64,000 bases of DNA from Granulosicoccus sp036478565 (GTDB lineage Bacteria; Pseudomonadota; Gammaproteobacteria; Granulosicoccales; Granulosicoccaceae). Shown here in pieces: positions 34,998-44,239 of the stretch. The notes beneath the pieces were generated by a model that had not been told where the DNA came from, did not search any database, and saw nothing but the letters and a program-made list of their open reading frames with translations. The position numbers were made by a program, and so were the translations under genes. Where the stretch lies: assembly GCA_965224525.1 (NCBI GenBank), contig OZ245050.1:1426001-1490000 (forward strand). The letters are read 5' to 3'. Position 1 is the stretch's first letter; each line of letters opens with the position of its first letter.

Positions 34998-35185
34998 ATG
35001 AAAAAAATGCCAGTAGTAGCAAAAGTACGTGACTGTTGTGCTATCTAGATCGAATAATCGCTGTTGATACGAGCTTCCCCGGAAAACCTCTATCATTGGG
35101 CACTGATTGTTTGCCAGGCAGGGTTGCGAAGTGTGAGACGACTATCAATTTTATTCATTCCTGCGTCGCTGGCGGTGCAACCCAC

Positions 35186-35812
35186 ATGAACAACACTCTG
35201 GAGGCCAAAGGCGTCACCATCTGGCGCGGTGAAACCCTGCTGCTGGATGCCGTTGATCTGACTGTTGGCCCTGGTGAGGTGCTGCAGCTGGCAGGTGCCA
35301 ATGGCAGTGGCAAAACGACGCTGCTTGGCGCTTTGTGCGGGTTGGCTGAGCTGGATGAAGGCGAGGTGCACTGGAATGGCAAACTGCTGCATAAAGACCG
35401 TGCGGCATTTGCCGATGCACTGCTTTACCTGGGGCATAGGCCGGGCATCAGCGGCGGTTTGACACCGGTTGAAAATCTGGAGCTGTTCTGTGCGCTCAAT
35501 GGTGGAGATGCGGCCAACATAGAGTCTGTGCTGGATGAACTGTCGCTTGGGTTACAAAGTATGCTGCCCTGCAGGGTCTTGTCCGCGGGCCAGCAGCGTC
35601 GTGTAGCGTTGGCCCGGCTGCGCCTGCAGCAGCGCAAATTGTGGATACTCGATGAACCGCTGACATCTCTGGATACGGCCGGACTGGACTGGGTACGCAC
35701 GCGCATTGCAGAACAGGCAGCAGCAAACGGCAGTGTGATTTTTACCACTCACCAGGTGCTTAACCTGGATTCGGTGCCGATTCAAACCCTGCATCTGGAG
35801 GCCAGCGCATGA
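35186..35812 (+). CDS. ccmA: Heme exporter ATP-binding protein CcmA
   Basis: A 208-residue ABC ATPase of the CcmABCD complex, which releases holo-CcmE during cytochrome c maturation. Walker A is GANGSGKTT, the signature is LSAGQQRRVALARL and Walker B is LWILDEPLTSLD, all in the short CcmA format. ATG 35186 starts just before LEAKGVTIWRGE; the open frame upstream to 35036 is not protein-like. It overlaps ccmB by 4 bases and begins the operon. Confidence 0.95.
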   Translation: MNNTLEAKGVTIWRGETLLLDAVDLTVGPGEVLQLAGANGSGKTTLLGALCGLAELDEGEVHWNGKLLHKDRAAFADALLYLGHRPGISGGLTPVENLELFCALNGGDAANIESVLDELSLGLQSMLPCRVLSAGQQRRVALARLRLQQRKLWILDEPLTSLDTAGLDWVRTRIAEQAAANGSVIFTTHQVLNLDSVPIQTLHLEASA

Positions 35813-36522
35813 GCAAACCTCAGTCACAGAACGAGTCCATCGGCCTGATTGCCTTGATGTTGACGATAATTCGCCGTGACCTGCTGTTGGCCGTTCGCCA
35901 TGCTGGACAGTGGTTGAATCCGTTGTTTTTCTTTGTCATCGTGGTGTCGCTATTTCCATTGGGCGTCGGTCCTGGGCCCAACACGTTGGCAATTATCGCC
36001 CCTGGAGTCCTGTGGGTGAGTGCTTTGCTGGCCACTCTGTTGTCGCTCGACAGTCTGTTCTTGCGGGACCGGCGAGATGGAACACTGGAGCAGCTGGTGC
36101 TGTCCGGGCACCCGCTGTCAGTGATTGTTATAGCTAAAGTCCTTGCACACTGGTTGCTCAGCGGTTTGCCATTGCTTTTGATCTCGCCGTTGTTGGGTGT
36201 GTTTATGCAGCTGCCTGTGACGGCGTTGTCGACACTGATGATCAGCTTGTTCCTCGGTACGCTTACTCTTAGCCTGATCGGCGCTATTGGAGCCGCATTG
36301 ACGGTCAGTTTGAACCAGAGTGGTGTGTTGTTGTCTCTGCTGGTGCTGCCGCTGAGCGTACCCGTGCTCATTTTTGGCGCTGGTGCCGTTGTGGCAGCGG
36401 CATCAATGCTGCCGGTTTTGGGGCACTTATCCTTGCTGGCTGCCATGTTTGCGCTGGCGCTGGCGCTAGCGCCTCTGGCCGCCGCCGCCGCCCTGCGAGT
36501 GGGTGTGTCAGCTGGTTCATAG
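35809..36522 (+). CDS. ccmB: Heme exporter membrane protein CcmB
   Basis: A 237-residue inner-membrane protein with six hydrophobic segments. Family landmarks include RRDLLLAVRHAGQWLNPLFF near the N-terminus, VLWVSALLATLLSLDSLFLR and DRRDGTLEQLVLSGHPL. It forms the membrane part of the CcmABCD complex. Start ATGA overlaps the ccmA stop. The C-terminus is rich in Ala and Leu, as usual. Confidence 0.95.
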   Translation: MSKPQSQNESIGLIALMLTIIRRDLLLAVRHAGQWLNPLFFFVIVVSLFPLGVGPGPNTLAIIAPGVLWVSALLATLLSLDSLFLRDRRDGTLEQLVLSGHPLSVIVIAKVLAHWLLSGLPLLLISPLLGVFMQLPVTALSTLMISLFLGTLTLSLIGAIGAALTVSLNQSGVLLSLLVLPLSVPVLIFGAGAVVAAASMLPVLGHLSLLAAMFALALALAPLAAAAALRVGVSAGS

Positions 36523-36663
36523 CCCGAACTGAGTCCAGGCTAGACGGGTTCAGCTTCGGTAATAGCGGTTTCACTTTACAGTTGTAAGCCAATGCAACGG
36601 AAAAGGGTAAATCCCGCTAAACTGAGTACATTGTCAGCCAGTTTTTCTGGCCAGGAAATCAGC

Positions 36664-37410
36664 GTGTTCAAGTGGATTCATCGTTTTGCATCACCGCCCT
36701 TTGTCTATCGGCTCGCCGGGAAACTGACGCCGTGGATAGGCTGGTTGTGTCTGGCCAGCCTGCTTGTCGGACTGTATCTCGGCCTGGTGGTGGCACCGGC
36801 TGATTATGAGCAGGGCGATAGCTATCGCATCATTTACATTCACGTACCGGCAGCCTGGATGTCGATGTTCATATATGTCGTGATGGCTGTTTCCAGTGCG
36901 GTGTTTTTAATTTGGCGAATGAAACTGGCCGATGTTGTTGCCATGGCTTCGGCACCTATTGGTGCCTCGTTCACCTTTGTTGCGCTGTTCACCGGCTCGT
37001 TCTGGGGCAAACCGATGTGGGGTACCTGGTGGATCTGGGATGCGCGACTGACGTCAGAATTATTGTTGCTCTTCCTGTATCTGGGTTATATGGCTTTGCG
37101 TGGTGCACTGGAGCAACCTCAAAGTGCGGCACGCGCCGCAGCCATTCTCGCCATTGTCGGTGTGGTCAACATACCGATCATTCATTTTTCGGTAGAGTGG
37201 TGGAACACCTTGCATCAACCGGCGACCATTACCAGAATGGATAAACCTGCAATGCATATCAGTATGTTGCGCCCCTTGCTGGTGATGATGCTGGCGTTTC
37301 AACTGCTGTATTTTCACAATTTGCTGGTGCGTTTGCGTACGGGAATATTGCAGCGTGAAGCGCGTGCAGGTTGGGTTGCGAAATTGGCGGCTGGAGAAGT
37401 CAATGGATAA
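36664..37410 (+). CDS. ccmC: Heme exporter protein CcmC
   Basis: About 248 residues with six hydrophobic segments. It carries the tryptophan-rich heme-handling motif WGTWWIWDARLTSELLLL and periplasmic histidines (IHVPAAWMS, EWWNTLHQPA) used to present heme to CcmE. GTG 36664 was chosen because AGGA lies about 8 bases upstream and VFKWIHRFASPP is the normal family start; an in-frame ATG at 36592 would add 24 atypical residues. ccmD overlaps its end. Confidence 0.95.
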   Translation: MFKWIHRFASPPFVYRLAGKLTPWIGWLCLASLLVGLYLGLVVAPADYEQGDSYRIIYIHVPAAWMSMFIYVVMAVSSAVFLIWRMKLADVVAMASAPIGASFTFVALFTGSFWGKPMWGTWWIWDARLTSELLLLFLYLGYMALRGALEQPQSAARAAAILAIVGVVNIPIIHFSVEWWNTLHQPATITRMDKPAMHISMLRPLLVMMLAFQLLYFHNLLVRLRTGILQREARAGWVAKLAAGEVNG

Positions 37411-37609
37411 TCTGGCTGAATTTTTTCATATGGGCGGATATGCCTGGTATGTCTGGCCGTCGTATGCCCTGGCCTTTGTGGTCTTGATGGCGAATGTCTT
37501 TTGGTCGTCGCGACAGCTGCGTGTTGTACACGATAGAATACTCAAACGCGCCAGCCAACTGCGGCGCGGCAACTTGCCGGATGGCAAATTATCGGGAGAC
37601 AACCCATGA
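37403..37609 (+). CDS. ccmD: Heme exporter protein CcmD
   Basis: A 68-residue small membrane protein with one helix (YALAFVVLMANVFWS) preceded by the family pattern FFHMGGYAWYVWPSY, and a basic cytoplasmic tail. It stabilises the CcmABC complex and is needed to release holo-CcmE. ATG 37403 lies within the end of ccmC (8-base overlap), and ccmE begins 4 bases before its stop. Confidence 0.93.
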   Translation: MDNLAEFFHMGGYAWYVWPSYALAFVVLMANVFWSSRQLRVVHDRILKRASQLRRGNLPDGKLSGDNP

Positions 37610-38082
37610 CGCCCCGGCGCCGACAACGGCTGATATTGGTCACTCTTATGCTGTGCGGTGTCGGTGCTGCCGTTGCATTTGGTCTGACCGCGTTCAAACA
37701 GAATATTATGTTGTTCCATTCCCCGACTGATATTGTTGCAGGTTCCGTCGAAGCCGGTCGGCAGTTCCGTCTTGGCGGTATGGTGGTAGATGGTAGCGTT
37801 TCTCGCAGCAGCGAGGATTTGGCCGTCAGCTTCATGTTGACCGATACAGGCGAGACGGTACCGGTCAGATTCAGCGGTATCCTGCCTGATTTGTTTCGTG
37901 AAGGGCAGGGTATTGTTGCCATGGGGCAACTGAATACCGAAGGCGTTTTTGTGGCTAGTGAGGTACTGGCCAAGCACGACGAAAACTACATGCCGCCGGA
38001 GGTTGCCGATGCGTTGGAAAAGGCGGGTAACATGCCAGGTACCGAAGCAAACTACGGCGCTACTACGGTGGTTCAGCCATGA
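37606..38082 (+). CDS. ccmE: Cytochrome c-type biogenesis heme chaperone CcmE
   Basis: A 158-residue membrane-anchored periplasmic OB-fold protein that carries heme covalently. The N-terminal anchor is RLILVTLMLCGVGAAVAFGL. The heme-attachment histidine is H124 in the LAKHDENY motif, with the supporting tyrosine at 128. The proteobacterial signature FRLGGMV is present. The ATGA overlap with ccmD and the 4-base overlap with ccmF show tight coupling. Confidence 0.97.
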   Translation: MTPRRRQRLILVTLMLCGVGAAVAFGLTAFKQNIMLFHSPTDIVAGSVEAGRQFRLGGMVVDGSVSRSSEDLAVSFMLTDTGETVPVRFSGILPDLFREGQGIVAMGQLNTEGVFVASEVLAKHDENYMPPEVADALEKAGNMPGTEANYGATTVVQP

Positions 38083-40082
38083 TCCCTGAACTCGGACACT
38101 TCTCGCTCATTCTGGCGCTGGCAACTGCGCTTATCCTGGGCATATTGCCGATGGCAGGCAGCTTTGGCCAGCGTCGACCGGTGTGGATGGCGCTGGCTCG
38201 ACCAGCCGCCGGCGCCCATTTGTTTTTTATCGGGCTGTCCTACGCGTGCCTGACATGGGCATTTGTCAGCAATGACTTCAGCGTGGCTTATGTGGCCAAT
38301 ACGTCAAATTCAGGATTGCCGCTTGTCTACAAAATTGCTGGCGTCTGGGGAGGGCATGAAGGCTCGATTCTCATGTGGTGTTTTATTCTGGCCATCTGGA
38401 CTGGTGCGGTTGCCATGGTCAGTCGACACTTGCCGCTTGAGCTGCTGGCGCGTGTTTTAGCGGTGCTGGGCTTGATCAGTATTGGTTTCCTGCTGTTTGT
38501 CCTGCTGACGTCAAATCCCTTTGAACGACTGATTCCGATGCCTGCAGACGGGGCGTCGCTGAATCCCTTGTTGCAAGACCCGGGAATGGCCATTCATCCA
38601 CCCATGCTGTACATGGGTTATGTCGGTTTTGCCGTCGCTTTTGCTTTTGCCATTGCTGCATTGATCAGCGGTCAACTGGATGCGGCCACGCTACGCTGGA
38701 TGCGTCCCTGGACCAATATTGCCTGGATGTTTTTGACCATTGGCATCGCTTTGGGCAGCTATTGGGCCTACTACGAACTCGGCTGGGGTGGCTGGTGGTT
38801 TTGGGATCCGGTAGAAAATGCCTCGTTCATGCCGTGGCTGGTTGGCACCGCCTTGATGCATTCGCTGGCGGCTTCTGAGAAACGCGGCGTATTCAAAGCC
38901 TGGACGGTGCTGCTTGCGGTTCTGGCGTTCTCACTCAGCTTGCTGGGTACCTTTCTGGTGCGGTCCGGCGTACTGACGTCCGTGCATTCATTTGCATCGG
39001 ATCCAACACGTGGCCTCTATATATTACTGTTTCTGGGTGTGGTGGTTGGCGGCTCATTAACACTCTTTGCTTTTCGTGCACATCGGCTGCGTTCGTCTGC
39101 CACCTGGGAGCTGATTTCGCGCGAATCGGGGTTGCTGCTTAACAATGTATTGCTAGTTGTCGCCTGTGCGGCTGTTCTGCTGGGCACGCTCTACCCCTTG
39201 TTTGTTGATGCACTCGATTTGGGCAAACTATCGGTCGGTTCACAGTATTTCAACATGGTTTTTGTACCGTTGATGTTACCTATCGTGTTATTGATTGGTG
39301 TCGGTGCCATGCTGAACTGGAAGCGTGATCGGTTGGCGGGACGCAAGGCTACGCTGGGGTTGTTGATTGTTCTATCCATAGTCGGCGCGATCGTACTGGT
39401 TTCCCGATTCAACAATTTCAAGTTGACTGCGGTGGCGGCGATCGCCATGGCCTTGTGGGTCACTCTCAGCACACTCTATGGTGTGGTCTATCGCTTCCGC
39501 AACAAGCGCAATCGTCTGTCGGCAGTGATGCATACGCCTGCTGCATTCTGGGGTATGAGTACTGCCCACATTGGTATTGCTATGTTCACTGCAGGTGTAG
39601 CGATTACCAGTATCTACAATGAAGAGCAAACGGTACGCATGGCAATAGGAGACAGCCATGATATCGCCGGTTATACACTGCAGTACGCGGCCATGGATGA
39701 AGTTCGTGGTAGCAACTATCAAGCTGCCGCACTGCAGTTTGATATACACAAGGGCGATCGGGAAATCGGCAGTCTCACGGCCGAAAAGCGTTTCTATGAT
39801 GTACGCGGCGACGTCATGACTGAAGCCGGTATTGATGCCGGTTTTCTACGCGACATTTTTGTCGCCCCTGGTGAGCAGTTGGAGGACGATGCGTGGAGTG
39901 TGCGCTTGCAGGTCAAACCACTTATTCGCTGGATCTGGCTGGGTACGGTGTTGATGGCTGTCGGCGGATTGCTGGCTGCTCTGGATCGTCGCTACCGTTC
40001 AATTCGGGTGCGCCAAACGGCTTCAGGCCAAGCGGAAAAAAGCGCTGGTGCCAGAGTTCCGGATACAGCCAGTGCTGTTTAA
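38079..40082 (+). CDS. ccmF: Cytochrome c heme lyase subunit CcmF
   Basis: A 667-residue polytopic membrane protein that joins heme to apocytochrome c with CcmH. The WWD domain GWGGWWFWDPVENASFMPWL is at residues about 233-252. Conserved stretches such as VWGGHEGSILMWCFIL and MAIHPPMLYMGYVGFAVAFA place the heme-ligating histidines. The length is typical (640-670). Its last codons overlap the GTG start of ccmG. Confidence 0.97.
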   Translation: MIPELGHFSLILALATALILGILPMAGSFGQRRPVWMALARPAAGAHLFFIGLSYACLTWAFVSNDFSVAYVANTSNSGLPLVYKIAGVWGGHEGSILMWCFILAIWTGAVAMVSRHLPLELLARVLAVLGLISIGFLLFVLLTSNPFERLIPMPADGASLNPLLQDPGMAIHPPMLYMGYVGFAVAFAFAIAALISGQLDAATLRWMRPWTNIAWMFLTIGIALGSYWAYYELGWGGWWFWDPVENASFMPWLVGTALMHSLAASEKRGVFKAWTVLLAVLAFSLSLLGTFLVRSGVLTSVHSFASDPTRGLYILLFLGVVVGGSLTLFAFRAHRLRSSATWELISRESGLLLNNVLLVVACAAVLLGTLYPLFVDALDLGKLSVGSQYFNMVFVPLMLPIVLLIGVGAMLNWKRDRLAGRKATLGLLIVLSIVGAIVLVSRFNNFKLTAVAAIAMALWVTLSTLYGVVYRFRNKRNRLSAVMHTPAAFWGMSTAHIGIAMFTAGVAITSIYNEEQTVRMAIGDSHDIAGYTLQYAAMDEVRGSNYQAAALQFDIHKGDREIGSLTAEKRFYDVRGDVMTEAGIDAGFLRDIFVAPGEQLEDDAWSVRLQVKPLIRWIWLGTVLMAVGGLLAALDRRYRSIRVRQTASGQAEKSAGARVPDTASAV

Positions 40083-40617
40083 ACTGCTGCCATTATTGAT
40101 TTTTTTTGCACTGGTGGGGTTTCTTGCCAAGGGTCTGACTCTGGACCCAGGGCAGTTGCCATCGCCGCTGGTCGACAAGCCGGTGCCGGTATTTTCATTG
40201 CCGACGTTCTCCCCTGAACAAGGCGACTTTTCGGCAACGGATCTAGCCGGCGAAGTCTGGTTGTTAAACGTCTGGTCCAGTTGGTGTGGCCCTTGTATTC
40301 AGGAACATCCACTGATAGTCGATTTGGCAAAGACACAGGATATTCCTATCGTCGGTCTCAATTACAAGGACAGCGCTACAGATTCACAAGCGTGGCTAAC
40401 GCGTTACGGCAATCCGTTTTATCGTGTGTTGGCTGATCGTGATGGCCGTGTTGGTATTGACTGGGGTGTTTACGGTGTACCCGAAACCTTTGTTATTGAT
40501 GGTGAAGGCCGAGTGCGCTACAAACATGTCGGTCCGCTGACTGAAGAAGCATTGGATAAAACCGTTGTACCTCTGCTGCAAGAGTTGCGGGCTCAAGCAA
40601 ATGGCACAGCATCGTGA
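40048..40617 (+). CDS. ccmG: Thiol:disulfide interchange protein CcmG/DsbE
   Basis: A 189-residue membrane-tethered periplasmic thioredoxin-like protein that reduces apocytochrome c or CcmH. One N-terminal helix (FKLLPLLIFFALVGFLAKGL) is followed by the thioredoxin fold with active-site WCGPC (C80 and C83). The family cis-Pro region reads YGVPETFVID. GTG 40048 begins inside the end of ccmF; a second GTG at 40072 is possible. ccmH follows with a 4-base overlap. Confidence 0.95.
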   Translation: MPEFRIQPVLFKLLPLLIFFALVGFLAKGLTLDPGQLPSPLVDKPVPVFSLPTFSPEQGDFSATDLAGEVWLLNVWSSWCGPCIQEHPLIVDLAKTQDIPIVGLNYKDSATDSQAWLTRYGNPFYRVLADRDGRVGIDWGVYGVPETFVIDGEGRVRYKHVGPLTEEALDKTVVPLLQELRAQANGTAS

Positions 40618-41120
40618 CTCAGACTCGACAACTCTCTGTGAAAATCTCTGATATTAACAATAGTTTTGTGAAAACTCTTGCCCTGTTGCTGCTTGCTTCC
40701 TGGTCGCTGCTTGCGGGTGGCACGCATGCGGCGGAGGTCGTACTGAAATTCGATACCCCGGCTCGGGAAGCACTCTATCGGGAGTTATTGACCGAGTATC
40801 GTTGTCTGAAATGTCAGAATCAGAACCTGGCAAGTTCGAATGCCGGACTGGCCGATGATCTGCGCCAGGAAATTTATATAAAGGTGCAGGCAGGTGACCT
40901 GCAACCGGCAATAGACGAGTATCTGGTGTCGCGCTACGGCGAATTCGTTCTGTATCGGCCACGCTTTAATGCGGTGACTGCATTGTTATGGATCGGGCCG
41001 TTTCTCTTGCTGGCACTGGCAATTGCTGCAGCAGTTATGTACTCACGTCGCAATGCAGCGGCAGTAGTGAAAACCGATGCGGATCATCTTGAACATGCTC
41101 GACGCTTGCTTGATGAGTGA
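40614..41120 (+). CDS. ccmH: Cytochrome c-type biogenesis protein CcmH
   Basis: A 168-residue periplasmic protein with a signal segment (LALLLLASWSLLAGGTHA), the redox motif RCLKCQNQ (C64 and C67) and a C-terminal membrane helix (LLWIGPFLLLALAIAAAVMY). It receives electrons from CcmG and presents reduced apocytochrome to CcmF. It is the last gene of the operon here: the TPR protein CcmI, often encoded next or fused to CcmH, is absent from the following sequence. Confidence 0.95.
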   Translation: MTQTRQLSVKISDINNSFVKTLALLLLASWSLLAGGTHAAEVVLKFDTPAREALYRELLTEYRCLKCQNQNLASSNAGLADDLRQEIYIKVQAGDLQPAIDEYLVSRYGEFVLYRPRFNAVTALLWIGPFLLLALAIAAAVMYSRRNAAAVVKTDADHLEHARRLLDE

Positions 41121-41241
41121 GGTATGCAAGTGATGCAGAGTTGCGATAGGCTGTTCGCGATCATGGCGATAAATACGCTCGGTATACTTTTATAATCCAT
41201 AATCTTGAACTCAACGCCTGTCACAAGGTTTTTAAAATTGT

Positions 41242-41261
41242 ACCTACCAATTTTGGTAGGT
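41242..41261. promoter_or_regulatory. 9-bp inverted repeat between ccmH and the secreted hydrolase gene
   Basis: ACCTACCAA-TT-TTGGTAGGT is a perfect dyad 122 bases after the ccmH stop and about 63 bases before the ATG at 41325. There is no T-run, so an operator for the hydrolase operon is as likely as a terminator for ccm. Confidence 0.4.
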
Positions 41262-41324
41262 TACCGAAATAAAATGATTGCTATATAGTCGCCAACTCCA
41301 GAATACGAGCTAAAAGAAATTTCG

Positions 41325-43506
41325 ATGAAAGTCCTTTCCTTTCCTTAGCCATACCCTGCTTTTGTTGACGATTTCCACCGCTTCATTCGGTGGAGAGTTT
41401 TGGGCTGACAGACTTGGTGGTGGTTCAGATGACGCAATTGTAGAGCAGGTGCTTGAGTCACAGCCCTACAAGGATTTATCGACAATCGATGTAGTGCAGC
41501 CTGAAGTTGGTACGGGTTCAGAGTGGGTCTACACTATCAAAGTGGATTCTGAAGCCACTGTAAATTTTATAGACAATGACGTTGATCTGACAGAGGTTGC
41601 CGTCAGTAATGACAACAGCCAGCAGCCAACGTTAACCACCCTTGACGAAACGCCAAATGGCCAAAGGCCGGCCAGCCCGGATGACCAGAGCCTGGTCAGT
41701 CAAAGCCCGGAAGGGATAAGAATTGGCCCGGGTGAATGGACAATCACAGCGCCACAAACCGGCGTAAAACGCAGCCTGAAGAACGTTGATGGGAATTCTG
41801 ATGCCTCTGGCGAACCAGTAGCGGTTGTTGATCTTGGCGAGTCGGACAACTCACTGGCGGTTTCCATCAATGAGAAAACAACCCGCAGAGGCGTAACGGT
41901 AACGATTACCGCCAGAGTGACCGAAAACAGCCAGGCAGAAGAGTCGAATGAGGTCATTGTACCCGGGGCGACCAAGCCCATTTCGGACACTTCCGCTTAC
42001 GCCATTATCAATAAGCCGGATGGCAGCACAAGAAGAGTTCGGTTGCGTGACAGCGGAAAAACCAACAGACATGGAGACGATCAGCAAGGTGATTACATCT
42101 ACTCTGCGAAATTCAGGCTCCGCAAAGCTGGCGTGCACGAAATTGCTGTTACGCTGGACGGCAGTGTCAATGAATTGCCCTTTAGACGGACAATCTCTGT
42201 TCACTCAATACTGAGCGGCAATCGGTTGAAAGCTGTGTCAAATAATATTGAAGCCACGGTCGGTGAGGTGCTTGGCGAGCCGCTGGAAGAGGGGCGCTTT
42301 GGCTTACCTGTCAAGGTGCGCGTTAAAAACGGCGCAATGCCGGATTATCTGGAAACCAGAGCGGAGGTCTGGGCAAAAGACAGCGAAGGCAATTACGCTG
42401 TTGTTGGCTGGATTGGCGGTATGGTGGAACCGGTAAAAATAAACGGAAGAAGGTGGTATATCCCCTTCACATTTCACAATGGCTGGCTGCAACAGGATGA
42501 CTACCAGGCTCCCCTGTCGCTCAGAAATATACGAATCAATGACATTGATACGGGTGATCAAATTGTCTTTAACGATAAAACGATTGGTATTTCCGGTGTC
42601 AGCTTTCCTGCAGTGGATGCACACAGCGTATCGGATATACAAAGTGCGCTAAATACAAACACACCGTACAAGCTGGCAGTACCCAGCCCGCGGAGCTTCG
42701 CGATGCAAAAAGGTGTGCACCCGTCACAACTGGGTGCAATTAGTTCGGCCCGGCCACAACTGCGTTCGCGCTTTGATAACAACCCGGATGTTGTGGTGTT
42801 GCATGGCTGGTGTGATGGTCAAAAACGTGCTGATCATTTCAGTGATGCAGTTTCGGACAAAGCACTGCCGTATGGTGGTTCAACACACGGAGATTCCGCA
42901 GATCGCTATGCCCTGAAAGTTATGAAGTGGCTAAATTGGAACCCTGGCAAAATAAGGGGAATTATTGCCCACTCTCATGGGGGGCTGGCCGCAGCAACGC
43001 TTCTGGATAAATATTCATACGTATTTACTGACGGCGTGCAATCCCGGCCACCCAATGTTGTCTCCATGGGTTCGCCTTACTATGGAACGTCACTGCTCAA
43101 TCATGTCGGAAACAATTCATTTGTCAAGCTTGTAGCCCAGGTAGGTCAGGGTTGCATTAATATACCTAGTGAACTATTCCCCTCAAGAAACAGACAGTGG
43201 AGCAACAGAATTGGCTGGCGAGCCAAGCTGCAGATCAACTCATGGTACACAACCCACACTCGTTCTCGTTGGTATGATAAAAGAGACTGTAGTGTGGGCA
43301 GCTATTTTATAAGTGGCCATGACGACGGTGTTATAAGCCCGAAAGACGGACATTACTTCGCCGATGGCGGGGCCTACTCCTGGTGGCGTTCCGGCTATTG
43401 CCACACCAAAGGCCTGGGTCAGAAAGACCAATGGTATTACCCGGGTTTTGTTCAGAAAGTAAATGACCTGTTTAGTTCACGTACTGAAGCATGGAGACCC
43501 TTTTGA
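41325..43506 (+). CDS. Secreted lipase-like alpha/beta hydrolase with choice-of-anchor-type domain; start codon out of frame
   Basis: The protein frame is open from 41329. Residues just upstream of the in-frame TTG at 41362 read KSFPFLSHTLLLLTISTASF, a perfect signal peptide core. The nearby ATG at 41325 is one base out of frame, so a +1 shift (ATGAAAGTCC instead of ATGAAGTCC) separates start and protein. About 714 residues follow from TTG 41362. They comprise a beta-rich region, a choice-of-anchor X-like domain (residues about 170-290) and a C-terminal alpha/beta hydrolase. The nucleophile is S538 in AHSHGG, with a likely acid in GHDDGVISP and a His in CHTKGLGQ, a lipase-like arrangement. 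It heads a unit with two lipoprotein genes. Confidence 0.75.
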
Positions 43507-44198
43507 TTCAGTTTTTCAACCGGGTAAGGTATGTGTCTGCCGATTGCGGCAGGCACATGCCGTTTGCCTTTAAACACGTAGCGGCATTGGTGCTGGTCCT
43601 TCTGTGCGTATCGGTGATTAGCGGTTGCAACAACTGCCGAGGCCGTTGCCAAGAGCCACCAGAAGAAGCCATTGCAGAAATGCAGTTGTTTGGCATGACA
43701 TTAACGGTGGAAAGAAACCCTTTCCCGAGGTCAATAGATCTGGAATATGTACCAGGTAGTGAAGGTGTAGAGCCGTATGTAGGCACCAATTATTTACACT
43801 TGTATTTCGCTCCACATCCGGATTATACCGATGTGGAGTATCCATCGGCCCCGCTCAACGGGTGGTCAGAATACCCCTATGAATTCACCTATAGCCAACT
43901 GATCGATGGCAAGTACATCGAATTTCCACCGCTGGAATTTAGCCAGGACTTTGTCTACCTCCCCAATACATACAACAACGCTATCCGGATTTCTGACTAT
44001 CCAGAAGAGCTGATTTTTGGCGGAAACCATATTCTGAGAACCCCTTCGTGGGAAATGCCATTAAACGCAACCCATGTAGAGCTGTGGTACCAGGAGGATG
44101 CAGAGGCCGACAGAACACTGGTACGCCGTACGCCTCTGGAGAATCTGTTTGCCTGGCGGCGATATGTACAGCCGCTGCTTGAAGAGCAGCAAGAGTAA
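43491..44198 (+). CDS. Putative lipoprotein, family not recognised
   Basis: Up to 235 residues. A hydrophobic segment HVAALVLVLLCVSVISGC ends in a lipobox cysteine followed by NNCRGRCQEPPEE, so this is an exported lipoprotein. ATG 43491 overlaps the hydrolase end (coupling); ATG 43557 gives a more normal-length signal peptide (MPFAFKHVAAL) and may be the real start. The mature part is Tyr/Pro-rich and beta-like (YLHLYFAPHPDYTDVEYPSA). No domain is recognised. Its position directly behind a secreted lipase-like protein suggests a partner, foldase or protective role, by analogy only. Confidence 0.65.
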   Translation: METLLIQFFNRVRYVSADCGRHMPFAFKHVAALVLVLLCVSVISGCNNCRGRCQEPPEEAIAEMQLFGMTLTVERNPFPRSIDLEYVPGSEGVEPYVGTNYLHLYFAPHPDYTDVEYPSAPLNGWSEYPYEFTYSQLIDGKYIEFPPLEFSQDFVYLPNTYNNAIRISDYPEELIFGGNHILRTPSWEMPLNATHVELWYQEDAEADRTLVRRTPLENLFAWRRYVQPLLEEQQE

Positions 44199-44239
44199 CA
44201 AAGTTGTTAACCCCAAGTTCGCCAATATCCAGAGCGCCC

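Noticed and set aside
35036..35185. N-terminal extension of CcmA
   Set aside because: CcmA proteins start just before the first strand at 35186; the upstream codons look random.
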